Positions 54,425 to 64,000 of a DNA stretch of 64,000 bases are shown here, in pieces. The stretch is from positions 32,461,063-32,525,062 of the forward strand of contig OY757947.1 in NCBI GenBank assembly GCA_963585895.1, read 5' to 3'. The position numbers and the translations under genes were made by a program. Numbering within the stretch: the first letter of the stretch is position 1; each line of letters opens with the position of its first letter. Under the pieces are notes generated by a model. That model had not been told where the DNA came from, searched no databases, and saw only the letters and a list, made by a program, of their open reading frames with translations. The DNA comes from Sepioteuthis lessoniana. Taxonomy: Eukaryota > Mollusca > Cephalopoda > Myopsida > Loliginidae.

Positions 54425-54650
54425 TTGGGTCCTCGTGGTGTAATGCTCGACTGCGGAATCGTAGTAAGCGAGTTCGAACTCCAGTCGCATTATCACGCTT
54501 ACTTTCGGACAAGTACCCGAGGGAAAGGTATGAAACTTGTTATCCTCCCAATTGTGGGTTAAATAGTACCACTAACGTTCTTCTAGAAGGGTGGCTTTGG
54601 CTTTAAATAACCTACAAATGTTGATATGCCATTAAACAAATAAACCAAAC
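54425..54650 (+). mobile_element. SINE-B
   Basis: GTCCTCGTGGTGTAATGCTC (box A shortened), AAGCGAGTTCGAACTCCAGT, ACTTTCGGACAAGTACC, AATAACCTACAAATGTTGAT tail. Confidence 0.8.
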
Positions 54651-54708
54651 CTCGCTCAACAGAAATCTTTTGCTTTTGAGTTGTTAAATGAATAAAATAC
54701 TTATAAAT

Positions 54709-54712
<4 letters not shown>

Positions 54713-54763
<51 letters not shown>

Positions 54764-54772
54764 GCATACACT

Positions 54773-54836
<64 letters not shown>
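54713..54836. repeat. CA and TA compound microsatellite
   Basis: CA runs at 54713-54750 and 54772-54796 alternate with TA runs at 54751-54762 and 54797-54836. Confidence 0.95.
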
Positions 54837-54840
<4 letters not shown>

Positions 54841-54952
54841 ACTATAAATAATTACAAAACCTTTTTTTTCCCTTTTTAACTTTTTGTAAAAACATACATA
54901 TATCAAATTAAAGAAGCAACAAAACAATAAAAATAATAATAATAAACCATTC

Positions 54953-55204
54953 AAAAGTTGGTGACCATAGTCATGGGTGACCCGAAAGCTCCTTTTTCAA
55001 TAGCTACTACACCAAGATGTAGGAAAAGGGCTCTACTCCTTTTCCTGAATTGTTCCTCTTTACCCTTGATCCATACATTATAATTCTGAGTGTTAAGCAA
55101 GGTGGCATCAAGAACCATTTTTGAATCTTTGGTATGACTCGACCTGGGATTGAACTCCAGTGTCCCGGGCCACTGGCGAACACTCTAACCACTAGGCTAA
55201 TGAA
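54953..55204 (-). mobile_element. SINE-C
   Basis: GTTGGTGACCATAGTCATGG tail through CGACCTGGGATTGAACTCCA and AACCACTAGGCTAATG head. Confidence 0.8.
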
Positions 55205-55310
55205 GATCGACCAGAATACCGAGAAGAGTCCTGGAGATCTGAGATAAATTGCTATCACTTAGCTCTAGTGAAAGACCATCAGCTAAATTTGGTGTAACAA
55301 AATCACAAGG
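55205..55310 (+). pseudogene. LINE 3-prime end fragment
   Basis: CGACCAGAATACCGAGAAGA, GTCCTGGAGATCTGAG and AGTGAAAGACCATCAGCTAA match the end of the TAA-ending LINE. The TAA tail itself is not present. Confidence 0.6.
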
Positions 55311-56238
55311 TGTAATATAAGAAATAGAGTGAAAAGATAAAAAAAACTATAAGTCGTAAAGATATAAAGAAAGAAGCAAAAACACGGGAGCTAAATTAAA
55401 AAAAAAACGCCTTGGAAAAAAAAACGAAACGAAACGAAGAAATAATTTAAATTCTGATTCAGGTATAGTTGAGACTGGCTGGAAAAATACTGGACTGAAG
55501 TTTTAAACAAAGGGGCTAATAATGATAACATTATTAGACCAGAACCTACAAACTAAAAACTATTATGTAAACAGTAAAAAAAAAACAAAAAAAAAAACAG
55601 ACTAAGTCCGATATGTAGACTGAGCGAACAAAAACTAAGTCAATTCACCACTTTGTATCCGTTCATCCAATACGTACACTTATAGAATATATAAAAACAA
55701 TGCACGATGAAATAGGACATTTCATTCATTAGAAAGTATGTAAATACTAGGGAATATTGGATTGGGAAAAAATGCTATAAACACCAACCGATAACAGAAG
55801 CAAAGAAGAGCTACGATTTTCTAAGACTTTGCCATCCAAACTGGTAGAAAAATAAAGCGCAATTAGACTAGAAAAAGAGGCAAAGAAATTACAACATCAA
55901 GCGAAGGAATTAGGAGTGAAGTAAAAAAAAAACACACACATAAGAATATGCTGAAATAAAAAAATCAAGAAAAAAGAGCAGAAAAATATATCATATAGGA
56001 ATTAAGTGAGAAACAAACGTTTGAACACCGTTTGCAAGTAAACTAAAATGGCAAATCTCATATTGTATAAAAAGATAAAATGTTGTTAGGAAAGTGGACC
56101 TCTTTGAGAGGCAGACTTCAACGAAAGAGATTACAGTACGAAAGTGGCTGGTACACTCTTGTTTCAAAGCGATTCTGTTATTGTTCGAGGCAAGACTGTG
56201 GTGTTATGGATAGTAACAGTCTTTTATTTATCTTATAT
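55311..56238. other. Unassigned A-rich sequence, possible retroelement remnant
   Basis: Purine-rich, with short translated pieces such as AKKSYDFLRLCHPNW and KEAKKLQHQAKELGVK on the plus strand that look coding but match nothing I can name. Confidence 0.35.
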
Positions 56239-56944
56239 TGTTATATTTTGACCTTTTGACTCGGCCAAATATGCCATTACAAAGAGATGCACCAGAAGGA
56301 AGTAACACATTCCAATGGCCAGTAATCGAAAGAGATCGCGTGGGCGTGCTTAGCTGATGAAATGGGACAAGGTAAAAATCCCATGACACTCTCATAGACT
56401 GACGCACCGGAAGAGAGTGACCTCTGAACTGCATGACAGTTATTTCCGCTTGATGACAATTAAACATGCGATTCCAAAGATCGAATGGGCGACTGAGTGG
56501 GCGTTGAACTATTATATAACTCAGTCAAGACAGAAGTCAAGTGCCAGTTAGAGTTCCAGTTCCAATCAGAGTTGGAGAGGGAGTTATAGACGAGATGTGG
56601 TAGGGAAAGCCACACCCGGCAGAGGGGGCCCTCGGGAACCCCGATGGAGTTTGAGGACCAGAGAAGTTGCTGATAAGAAGCAGTAAAGAAAGCCAGCACC
56701 CAGCAGAGTGAACCCTAGGGCCTCCGGTTGAGCATCAGGAGAACGAGAAAGACACAACGTTGCCGGCCATAAGTTTGGGGTCAAAATATTGCAGTTTCTG
56801 TTCGGTCTCTAACTCCCTCTCACACGCAAACCTTGAATAACCTTTTCGAACCCTTGCAATAAAGTGAGATGTACATATATTTATAAAGGAATCTTCGCTC
56901 GTCTTTCTTCTTCATTGTGTTGTTATGATTATGAGCATATAACA
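56239..56944 (+). mobile_element. LTR1 solo copy, plus strand
   Basis: 706 bp from TGTTATATTTTGACC to CATATAACA, with the 8-bp inverted ends TGTTATAT/ATATAACA. ATAT on both sides is the probable 4-bp duplication, though low-complexity. AATAAAGTGAGATG at about 56858 is the likely polyadenylation region. Minus-strand frames here are shadows. Confidence 0.75.
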
Positions 56945-56999
56945 ATATATTTATGTGTTTAATGTATTAATTTTTATGCACATGTGAATGTTACAAAAC

Positions 57000-57780
57000 T
57001 AACAATCGAACTTGAAGATATAAATCAAAAGATATTGGCGAAAGAAAGGAGACTTACAAGATGCCAAGACAGGGTTAAGTAGTACAAACAATACAGGACT
57101 TTCCAAAATAACAAAAGAAAATTCTACCACACACAGGAGGAGAATGCTCGAGGACATACCATTAACCGGATGCAAATGAGGCAAAACTATTCTTGAGTTA
57201 AATATAGCAAAGGAAAGAATATAATAGAAAGTCACAATGGGTCAATAAGAGGGACAAAGAATTACAAGCACTCGATAACAGTCCTGATGCGAAAAAACAC
57301 ATCAGGATTTGCATACAGCAACACTGAAAAAGTACCGAATAGGAAAACACAAAACTATGACGGCATACAATGATTCTCGTTCAAAATCACGACTATCCAA
57401 GAAAGACTGGCTCTTGAACTGAGTAGATGCTTAGAAGAACCTGCCGAAACGTGGACTTTGGCGCCGGGGCAGACCAGAGTGAAAATCATAGGAAACGAAA
57501 AAAAGAGACAAATTGTCAGACCTTGCTCAAGAACTAAAAAGCTAAGGAACATGAAAGTGGCGGGGATAGCAATTGTAATTGGTGTGTTCGGAACGGTCCA
57601 TAAAGGCTTGGTGAAATGTCAGGAAAAGTTGGAAATCGGAGGACGGGCTGAGACTATCCAAACGACAGCATTATTAAGATGAGCCAGAATACTGAACAAA
57701 GTCTTAGAGAAATAAAGAGACTTGCTGACTTTTAGATTCCAGTTAAAGTCCGTCATCTAACACTTGTGTGGAACATTAAT
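57000..57780 (+). pseudogene. TAA-type LINE with internal deletion
   Basis: Starts at IELEDINQKILAKE...YKQYRTFQNNKRKF-like pieces (57000-57130), continues through MTAYNDSRSKS and LALELSRCLEEPAETW (57410-57445), then jumps to VDFGAGADQ in the endonuclease core. The frame 57458-57682 (RTKKLRNMKVAGIAIVIGVF, GRAETIQTTALLR) is the ORF end. The reverse transcriptase is thus deleted near 57445. Confidence 0.7.
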
Positions 57781-57970
57781 AATAGGTCGCACAAGATAAG
57801 TAGATTACTAAACTCGACTGGGTTGGAATGGTGACCCAAAGAGAATTGTGCAAGAATTTGACCATACTACCAAATGGTATTAGCACGAACCAGAATTCAT
57901 CCTTAAGAATGAGACACCCAAAATTCACTGGGATTTCGAAATACAAACAGATCATAAATTTAGCCAGAAA

Positions 57971-58261
57971 TTGCCTGTGGTGTAATGGTTATCGTCGTAG
58001 GAAATGGACACGGCAACACGAGTTCAAATCTTGGACGAGACTGATTCCATTTCACATAGCACTAATACTCCTGGGAAAGGTATGAATACAATTATTCTCC
58101 CTCCAGCTATCGGTAAATAGTAGGGTAGACTAGGTTCTCCAGCTTTGGTGAGGCAACTAGTCTAGGAGAAGGAAAACTCTGACTTCAAACCTGTTAAAAC
58201 CCCGCTTTAAAAAAATGACCTTGTTTCATATCCTGCCCGAGCGGAGGGGTTGGTAAATATG
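57971..58261 (+). mobile_element. SINE-A in LINE, 17-bp duplication
   Basis: TGCCTGTGGTGTAATGGTTA head, ACACGAGTTCAAATCTTGGA, GCGGAGGGGTTGGTAAATAT tail. ATAAATTTAGCCAGAAA (57954-57970) and ATAAATCTAGCCAGAAA (58262-58278) flank it with one mismatch. Confidence 0.9.
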
Positions 58262-58489
58262 ATAAATCTAGCCAGAAAACTAGATCTAATGAAAATTTAA
58301 AAAAAAAATTCGAAAACTTGATGGATAGCGCGCTTAGCCGTCCCGGTTGACCAGAGCGAAAATTTGAAAAATAAAAAGAAAGACAAGTACATCGACCTTG
58401 CCAGAGAACTTTTTAAAAGTTCTGAAACATGAAAGTGACGGTTAGACCAATAGTTATTAGCGCACATGGAATAGTCCCTAAAAGCTTAG

Positions 58490-58728
58490 TGGGGACGTCC
58501 TCGTTGTGTAATGGTTAAAGCGATGGACTGCGGAATCGTAGAAAGCGAGTTCGTACTCCAATCGGGCTGTTACGTTCACTTTCGGGCAAATACCCTTGGG
58601 AAAGGTATGAACCCCCTTATCCTCTCAGCTATGGGTTAAAAAAGACCACTACTGTTCTTCTAGGAGAATGGCTTTGGCATTAAATAACCTACAATGGTTG
58701 ATATGCCATAAAAAAAAAAGAAACCAAA
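58490..58728 (+). mobile_element. SINE-B in LINE
   Basis: GGGGACGTCCTCGTTGTGTA head, AAGCGAGTTCGTACTCCAAT, GGTTGATATGCCATAAAAAA tail. AAAGCTTAGT before and AAAGGCTTAGT after suggest a ~10-bp duplication. Confidence 0.85.
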
Positions 58729-59074
58729 GGCTTAGTATGGAGACAGGAAGAGTTGGAAATCAGAGGACGAGCCGAGACCAACCAAACTACAGCATTACTG
58801 AGACCGGCCAGAATACTGAGTCGAGTTCTGGAGACTTGGGGAAACTTAATGGCATTCGGTCTCCAGTGAAAAAAGCGAACGCTGGTAGGAAAAAAAATCA
58901 CTTACAAGGAGTAGAATTATAATTACTGGACAAAGTGATAAATAGTTATAACAGTTTCTTTACAATTTTCACGTATTGCTTTTTTTCTCCTCCAATAGTT
59001 TCTTATACAATCTTGTGTTTTCAAGTTTTGCCAGTTTGAGTACCTAAAGCCTACACTCTTTACACTGCTCAAAA

Positions 59075-59315
59075 TTGGCATAGTGAGTAAAGTGTTCGCC
59101 AATGGTCCGGGAGACCGGAGTTCAATCACCAGGTCGAGTGATACAAAGTATTCAAAAATGGTACTTGATGTCTCTTTGCTTAACCGTCAGTATTGTAAGG
59201 GAAGGAACAAGGGTAAGTGGAGCAATCCAGAGAAAGAAGTTGCATCCTTCCCTACAATTCGATGTAATGTCTATTGAAAACGAAGCCTTCGGGTCACCCT
59301 CGACTACAGTCGGCC
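59075..59315 (+). mobile_element. SINE-C
   Basis: TTGGCATAGTGAGTAAAGTG head, GAGACCGGAGTTCAATCACC, TACTTGATGTCTCTTTGCTT, and CTTCGGGTCACCCTCGACTA tail. Confidence 0.8.
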
Positions 59316-60033
59316 AACACATATATATTCTTATATGCAAATACCACATCTACTGTCTTGTCACATGACTATCCCAAACTATATAGCTATAGACGATTCA
59401 TTAACCACTTTTTTAAATACATTTCCGTCTGATGATTGTGCAAATTTAAAGTAATGAACTTTCAGTGTCAATAATTTGAATTTTTGGTTGGGTTTTATAC
59501 CTGCTCAGCCAAAATAGCATTTGGAATTTTTCATGCAAAACTTTTTTTTTCTTTTTTTGTATTTCATTATTATATCAATGCAAAAATTCTTATATAATCC
59601 GCGCTATTTTTTCGGATTTTTCCGCCTAAAAGTTAAGAGTGGGTGTTATACACGAGAATGATTTGATTAACTTTTTCCGGCTATATCAGGACGGATGGCA
59701 GAAAGTAACTTGCATCAATAGTCCAAAATAAATTGTTTTATGCCGTTGAAAAAAATCACCTATGTAACGTGTGTGAGTTGATAATTTTGTCTTAACTTGT
59801 GTGAGCTTACTTTCGTTGCAAGCTAGCGACATTTTTCGGTGAACATGTCCTTTATGTGATGTGTAAATTTTGAGTTTTAAGACACCATATAAATTAGAAA
59901 AAAATCTTATTTTCAGTCTGTACGAATCGGTGAAAAGTTGAAGATTAGTTAAATTAAGGTTAAATTTAGCTACTACAAATTCTTAAAAGTCATTGCTTAT
60001 TATACATTATACATGTTTTCCAAAATTTCGTAG
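59316..60033. other. Unassigned AT-rich sequence
   Basis: No recognised element or coding segment. Confidence 0.5.
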
Positions 60034-61063
60034 TGTTACATACTTGACAGACCGATTAGTTAGGGAAGTTCAAAACAGGATATTGCACCTGTGTAAACAA
60101 AGGAACAGCCGATATTAGTCACGTGAATTGGGAACCGGAAGGAAATGTGTTTGCGTTCAGAATATTATATAATGATAGGGGAGTCACGTGATCAGTTAGA
60201 TTCGGTCTCAATAGGAGTCATTCGGAGAGCAGTCAGCAAGTGCCGGGGGGGAGGAGCAGAAGGAGCAAGCGGCTCCTTAGCTGAGAACCGGTTCTCAATC
60301 AAACCGCCAAAGAAGATTGCCTAGTCGGCTGGAGCTGTAGAACACGCCGACTGCATCTCTGCAGAGGGATAAGCACCCCCCCCAAAGAGTGTCCTAGATA
60401 TGACACTAAACAATCTGATAGTGAGGTTCCAGTGATACTGGAGCTTTGGGGGATGCAGAGCAACCCTTCACTACCATTTCTCCCAGGTCCACTCTCGCCC
60501 AGAATGGTAGCACATGATAAGGCCCTATCTATGGGTTAAATAGAACTAACTGCATACTTATGCTAAACTGAATTGTTTGAATTAGAACTGTTTGACTAAA
60601 CTTAATAGATTAAATAGAAATGTTTTTGAAAATTAAACTATACTTACATTTAAACAGCGTGCTTACGCTAAACTGAATTGTTTGAAATGGAACTGTTTTT
60701 GACATTTAACTGAGTGTAAACTAAATCTGTACTTATACTAAACTAAATTAGCTGAATTAGAACTGTTTTAACAATTAAACTGTGTACTTATGCTAAACTG
60801 AATTGTTTGAAATAGAGCAGACTATTTGCATAAAAATGGATTTGGCGTTAAATAACCTACAAAGGTTGATATGCCATAAAACCCAATCAACCAATTAACT
60901 GTCAACGAGGAGGTAAGCTGCTGAAAATGTCTGTCTCCAACGTGGAGTCAATGATAGCAGTTCTTCCCTCTGTCTCTCAGTGACAGCTATTTTGGCCCTT
61001 TCGTTACAATAAAGAAGAGATATAAATTTTTAGAAAACATTGTCTTTATTATGGTTTATAACA
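60034..61063 (+). mobile_element. LTR1-related LTR split by SINE-D
   Basis: Starts TGTTACATACTTGACAGACC and carries ATTGCACCTGTGTAAACAAA, similar to the complement of the end of LTR1 at 10180-10241. It ends with AATAAAGAAGAGATATAAAT and TTTATAACA. About 450 bp without the SINE. A 16-bp perfect palindrome TGAGAACCGGTTCTCA lies at 60282-60297. No clear target duplication. Confidence 0.5.
60318..60898 (+). mobile_element. SINE-D, complete reference copy
   Basis: Best full-length example: head TGCCTAGTCGGCTGGAGCTG, CGACTGCATCTCTGCAGAGG, GTTCCAGTGATACTGGAGCT, ATAAGGCCCTATCTATGGGT, then about five ~55-65-bp monomers (TTATGCTAAACTGAATTG), then AATGGATTTGGCGTTAAATA and AAAGGTTGATATGCCATAAA. Confidence 0.9.
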
Positions 61064-61092
61064 AATGTCAAAAGATAGGATGGTTTTGTTTA

Positions 61093-61336
61093 TTGTTATT
61101 GTTTTTGGTTGTTGTTTAATGAACCTTTTATGAACCTTTGTGGGTTATCTAATTCCGAACCATTTTTATAGTAGAACAGCAGTGATACTGTTTAACCCAT
61201 AGCTGAGAAGAATGGGCACACACCTTTCCCAAAAGAATTAGTCCAAAAGTGAACATAATAGCCCAACTGGAGATCGAACTCGCTTACATCTAGGCAACAG
61301 TTCGCCACATTAACCATTACGCCACAGAAACTCCAA
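61093..61336 (-). mobile_element. SINE-B
   Basis: Reverse tail (AATGAACC, TTGTGGGTTATCTAATTCCG), TTTAACCCATAGCTGAGAAG, CCTTTCCCAAAAGAATTAGT, head complement AACCATTACGCCACAGAAAC. Confidence 0.75.
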
Positions 61337-61365
61337 CTGAAAGTTACCGGGGAGCGGGTCATACA

Positions 61366-61945
61366 TCATCATCATGTCGTGCCGCTAGCACAGATATCCC
61401 TTACCATCTCTCGCCACTTTACCCTCTCCTTCATCGCCTCTGGCAGGTCTTCAGGGCTAAATCCCGTATCCTCATATAGCTGCTGTATGTATGTTCTAGC
61501 TGGTCGTCCTGCTTTAGCTCGTCCATATGTGGGGGTCCATAGGAGTACATCCCTAATGAGCTCGTCCCTGCTCCTCCAGCAGTGTCCTGCGTGCCTGGCT
61601 CGTCTAACTTGGATAGTTTTCGTGATGGGAGGCAGGTGGCCGTATAGTTGGTGCTTTGTGGGGTGTTGTCGCCAGGAACTGTTTAATATTGCTCGCAACA
61701 TTCTTGTGTAGTTGCCATCTAGCTTCTTCTCCAGCCGTTTTGTTAGCGTCCTAGTGGTGCATCCATACAGCAGTATCGACACGACCGCTGCCTGGAAGAA
61801 ACTGCGTTTCATTTTATCGGGTCTGATTTCCATACGACCGATAGCTTATCGATAGCTGTCCATGCCTTCGTTAGCTCCGTGTCGATGTCTTTTTCGGTTG
61901 ATGAGACACTGCTTCCTACGTAGGGGAATTTGTCACATATAACTG
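61366..61945 (-). pseudogene. RTE-like LINE 3-prime end, arm 1 of inverted pair
   Basis: Minus-strand frame 61372-61833 is open for 153 codons: MKRSFFQAAVVSILLYGCTT, KRLEKKLDGNYTRMLRAI, QHPTKHQLYGHLPPITKT, RARHAGHCWRSRDELIRDVL, AGRPARTYIQQLYEDTG, to ASGTT and stop, then CATCATCATGATG as tail. Upstream codons (KFPYVGSSVSSTEKDIDTEL) reach 61939. The reverse transcriptase core is missing. It is the least damaged RTE copy here, with the next entry. Confidence 0.85.
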
Positions 61946-61947
61946 AG

Positions 61948-62424
61948 TGTTTCAGACCTAACCGATAAAATGAAACGCAGTTTCTTCCAGGCAGCGGTCA
62001 CATCGATACTGCTATATGGATGCACTACATGGACGCTAACAAAACGGCTGGAGAAGAAACTAGATGGCAATTACACAAGAATGCTGCGTGCAATCCCTGA
62101 CAAGTCCTGGCAGCAACACCCCACAAGACACCAACTGTACGGCCACCTGCCCCCTATCACGAAAACTATTCAAGTTAGACGAACCAGACATGCAGGACAC
62201 TGCTGGAGAAGCAGAGATGAACTCATAAGAGATGTACTCTTATGGATCCCCACACATGGCCGCGCAAAAGCAGGGCGACCAGCTCGAACGTACATTCAGC
62301 AGCTATGTGAGGATACAGGATGTTGTCCTGAAGACCTACCTAGGGCGATGAACGATAGGGAGGAGTGGCGAGAGAGGGTCAGGGATATCCGTGCTACCAG
62401 CACGATATGATGATGATGATGATA
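61948..62424 (+). pseudogene. RTE-like LINE 3-prime end, arm 2 of inverted pair
   Basis: Plus frame 61970-62410, 146 codons: MKRSFFQAAVTSILLYGCTT to RVRDIRATSTI and stop, followed by ATGATGATGATGAT. Differs from arm 1 at a modest number of residues, so the arms are separate or diverged copies. It begins later in the element than arm 1. Confidence 0.85.
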
Positions 62425-62809
62425 TACTAAAAATACGGTATATAATTCATATTTCGGCTTGTGGGTGGAACAACATCAAATAGAAAAAATATAGAGAACC
62501 ACCCTAAACAATATCAATTGTTTTGAGAGATACTTTTAGGTAAGGGTCTGAAAATAACCGTGGCTAAAATTCAACAAGGCTTAATATATATCCAGCCGTT
62601 GATATTGTGCTTAATGACTATAAAAATGAAAAGATATAATTTCAACAATGAGAAAATGCCAATATTCCATATATTTCATTTATGTACATAATTAACGTTA
62701 TTTTTTTTCAAATTGTTTTTTAAAATATGCTTTTATTTAGAGACTTACATAGTTTATGCTATTTAAGCATTTTATATATGACGGGGCGTTATACAAAATT
62801 AATTACGAT
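62425..62809. other. Unassigned AT-rich sequence
   Basis: Nothing recognised. Confidence 0.5.
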
Positions 62810-63173
62810 CTATACTCACACATACACATACACACACACATATACATATATGAACACACATACACGTGTTCATGTAAATAGGTAAATATATATATTCATG
62901 CATATATATATATATGGGTATACACACACACACACACACACATATATGGGTATAGACTCATACACACAGACATATATATATATGGGTATACACACACACA
63001 GACATATATATATGGGTATACACACACTCATATATATATATATATATATGGATACACACACATACTCACACACACACACACATATATATATATGGGTATA
63101 CACACACACATATATATGTGTATATATATATGAGTACACACACACACACACATATATATGGTATAGACACACG

Positions 63174-63204
<31 letters not shown>

Positions 63205-63221
63205 CGGTATGCACACACACA

Positions 63222-63256
<35 letters not shown>
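62810..63256. repeat. CA/TA minisatellite
   Basis: Around eight units of CA run, TA run and a TATGGGTATA(G/C)AC hinge, lengths varying from about 25 to 60 bp. Frames through it (YIYI, VCVC) are artefacts. Confidence 0.9.
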
Positions 63257-63260
<4 letters not shown>

Positions 63261-64000
63261 GTCACACGAGTATTATTCAATAAAATGAATATTGTCTAAG
63301 GAATAGGAAATAGGAAGCATTGCATCTTTTTTTATCAAAATCAAGAGTAATGGGTCCTTTTACGTCCCAGAACACTACCAGTACCCCACTTACTAGCCAC
63401 TGCGTCCGAAATTTTCCTTTTACTGGAGAGTTAGCGTGCTTCCATTTCATGGACTGTTGTTTTGACTCTAGCTCATAGTGTCAAACCCATGTTTAGCCCA
63501 GTTGTTAATATTTTTTAAAATTAAAACATGCTTCTCCGTATGTTGCTTATAGACCACTGACCGAGGCTTCGATCAGAGATTTCTCTGCACAAGACGAACC
63601 TGTGTAAATAAGCACAAGCAGTCTCGTGGTTTAATAGAAATGTGTAGATGTTATGAAGTGATATATGAAGATCTTTATGTGAGATACGGATAGTCTTGAG
63701 TCTGTATCAGCTTGCGGCCAGAAGAGAGCAGTCAATCACAGGAGCACCAGCGAGAAGTTATGGGTCAATATGACAGTCTGTATTTGTCTCGTTCCGTCTC
63801 AATTTGTCTCCGTCGGTTAGTCTGTCTCTCTTTCACATACCCTCTAGAGAATAAAGCGGAGAGTTATATCTTTAAACGGGTGGTTCTGTCATTCTTCCTC
63901 CTTATGATATACAAAAAATTGTATTTTGGTGTTGAAGGCCAGGTCATGCCAACATGACAGGGTTTCGAACCTAGATTTTAAACCAGGACAATCAAGAAAG
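63257..64000. other. Unassigned, possible LTR end at window edge
   Basis: 63655-63930 has an LTR-like profile (CTCTAGAGAATAAAGCGGAG). The last bases hold, in reverse, GGTTCGAAACCCTGTCATG, which resembles a tRNA box B. This could be a SINE head continuing past the window or a primer-binding region. Confidence 0.35.

Larger units (their letters stand above)
57781..58920 (+). pseudogene. TAA-type LINE 3-prime part, split by two SINEs
   Basis: WY-HEPEFILKNETPKIHWDFEIQTDHKFSA (57880-57965) is the region before the endonuclease. After a SINE-A it resumes with SARKLDLM, where RPD has become KLD, then ending pieces at 58380-58490 and, after a SINE-B, 58730-58920 (GDRKSWKSEDEP-like, GLQ). Catalytic residues are gone. 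Confidence 0.65.

Noticed and set aside
61366..62424. Twin-priming inversion of a single RTE insertion
   Set aside because: Both arms contain the element's 3-prime end and tail, which twin-priming does not produce.
62870..63299. Frames of 133-136 codons on both strands in the CA/TA repeat
   Set aside because: Pure minisatellite translation.
63600..64000. LTR with primer-binding site at the window end
   Set aside because: An AATAAA is present but no TG...CA boundary or partner LTR is visible, and the tRNA-like match could equally be a SINE head. Left unassigned.

Overview
This is a repeat-saturated, AT-rich intergenic window from an animal genome. I found no host gene, rRNA gene or true tRNA gene. 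Nearly everything recognisable is a transposable element, an element remnant or a simple repeat. The mixture is RTE-like LINEs ending in ATG repeats, a LINE of the restriction-like-endonuclease type ending in TAA repeats, Penelope-like elements (PLEs) with GIY-YIG nucleases, mariners, solo LTRs, several tRNA-derived SINE families, and very long GAAA and TATC microsatellites. It suggests a large invertebrate genome. My best guess is a cephalopod mollusc (squid, cuttlefish or octopus), but that is inference from repeat style only.

Layout. 0.9-2.2 kb: RTE remnants with a solo LTR. 3.1-3.7 kb: inverted repeat with hammerhead-like motifs. 3.8-7.0 kb: SINE-D material with a short satellite array and a 200-base assembly gap. 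7.2-10.4 kb: LTR1 copies, a PLE GIY-YIG fragment, and a mariner broken by an LTR that is itself broken by a SINE. 10.9-12.6 kb: GAAA mosaic. 13.4-15.4 kb: SINE-D and an RTE reverse transcriptase pseudogene. 16-25 kb: scattered SINEs, RTE ends, a mariner fragment and two solo LTRs. 25.5-26.2 kb: the best preserved reading frame, a 205-codon endonuclease-like domain. 28.0-29.0 kb: PLE 3-prime end with a zinc-finger GIY-YIG domain and a hammerhead-like motif. 30.6-39.1 kb: one decayed LINE, split by several insertions including a SINE-D that swelled to 3.6 kb through a satellite array. 39.1-40.2 kb: TAA arrays holding LINE 3-prime fragments. 42.9-44.9 kb: TATC mosaic. 45.2-46.2 kb: mariner with perfect ends. 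47.7-55.3 kb: SINEs, a second large satellite array and a PLE reverse transcriptase remnant. 56-61 kb: solo LTRs and LINE fragments. 61.4-62.4 kb: inverted pair of RTE 3-prime ends. The window ends in a CA/TA minisatellite and an unassigned LTR-like stretch.

How the parts relate. SINE-B and SINE-D share one 3-prime tail, and the ~89-bp satellite is built from that same tail. The satellite occurs as SINE-D tails with about 5, 25 and 11 copies at three loci. The largest lies inside a SINE-D insertion framed by a 14-bp target-site duplication in a LINE, so the array apparently grew inside a single retroposon. Family letters (SINE-A to SINE-F, LTR1, LTR2) are local names coined here. Coordinates of degenerate repeats are good to roughly 10-30 bases.
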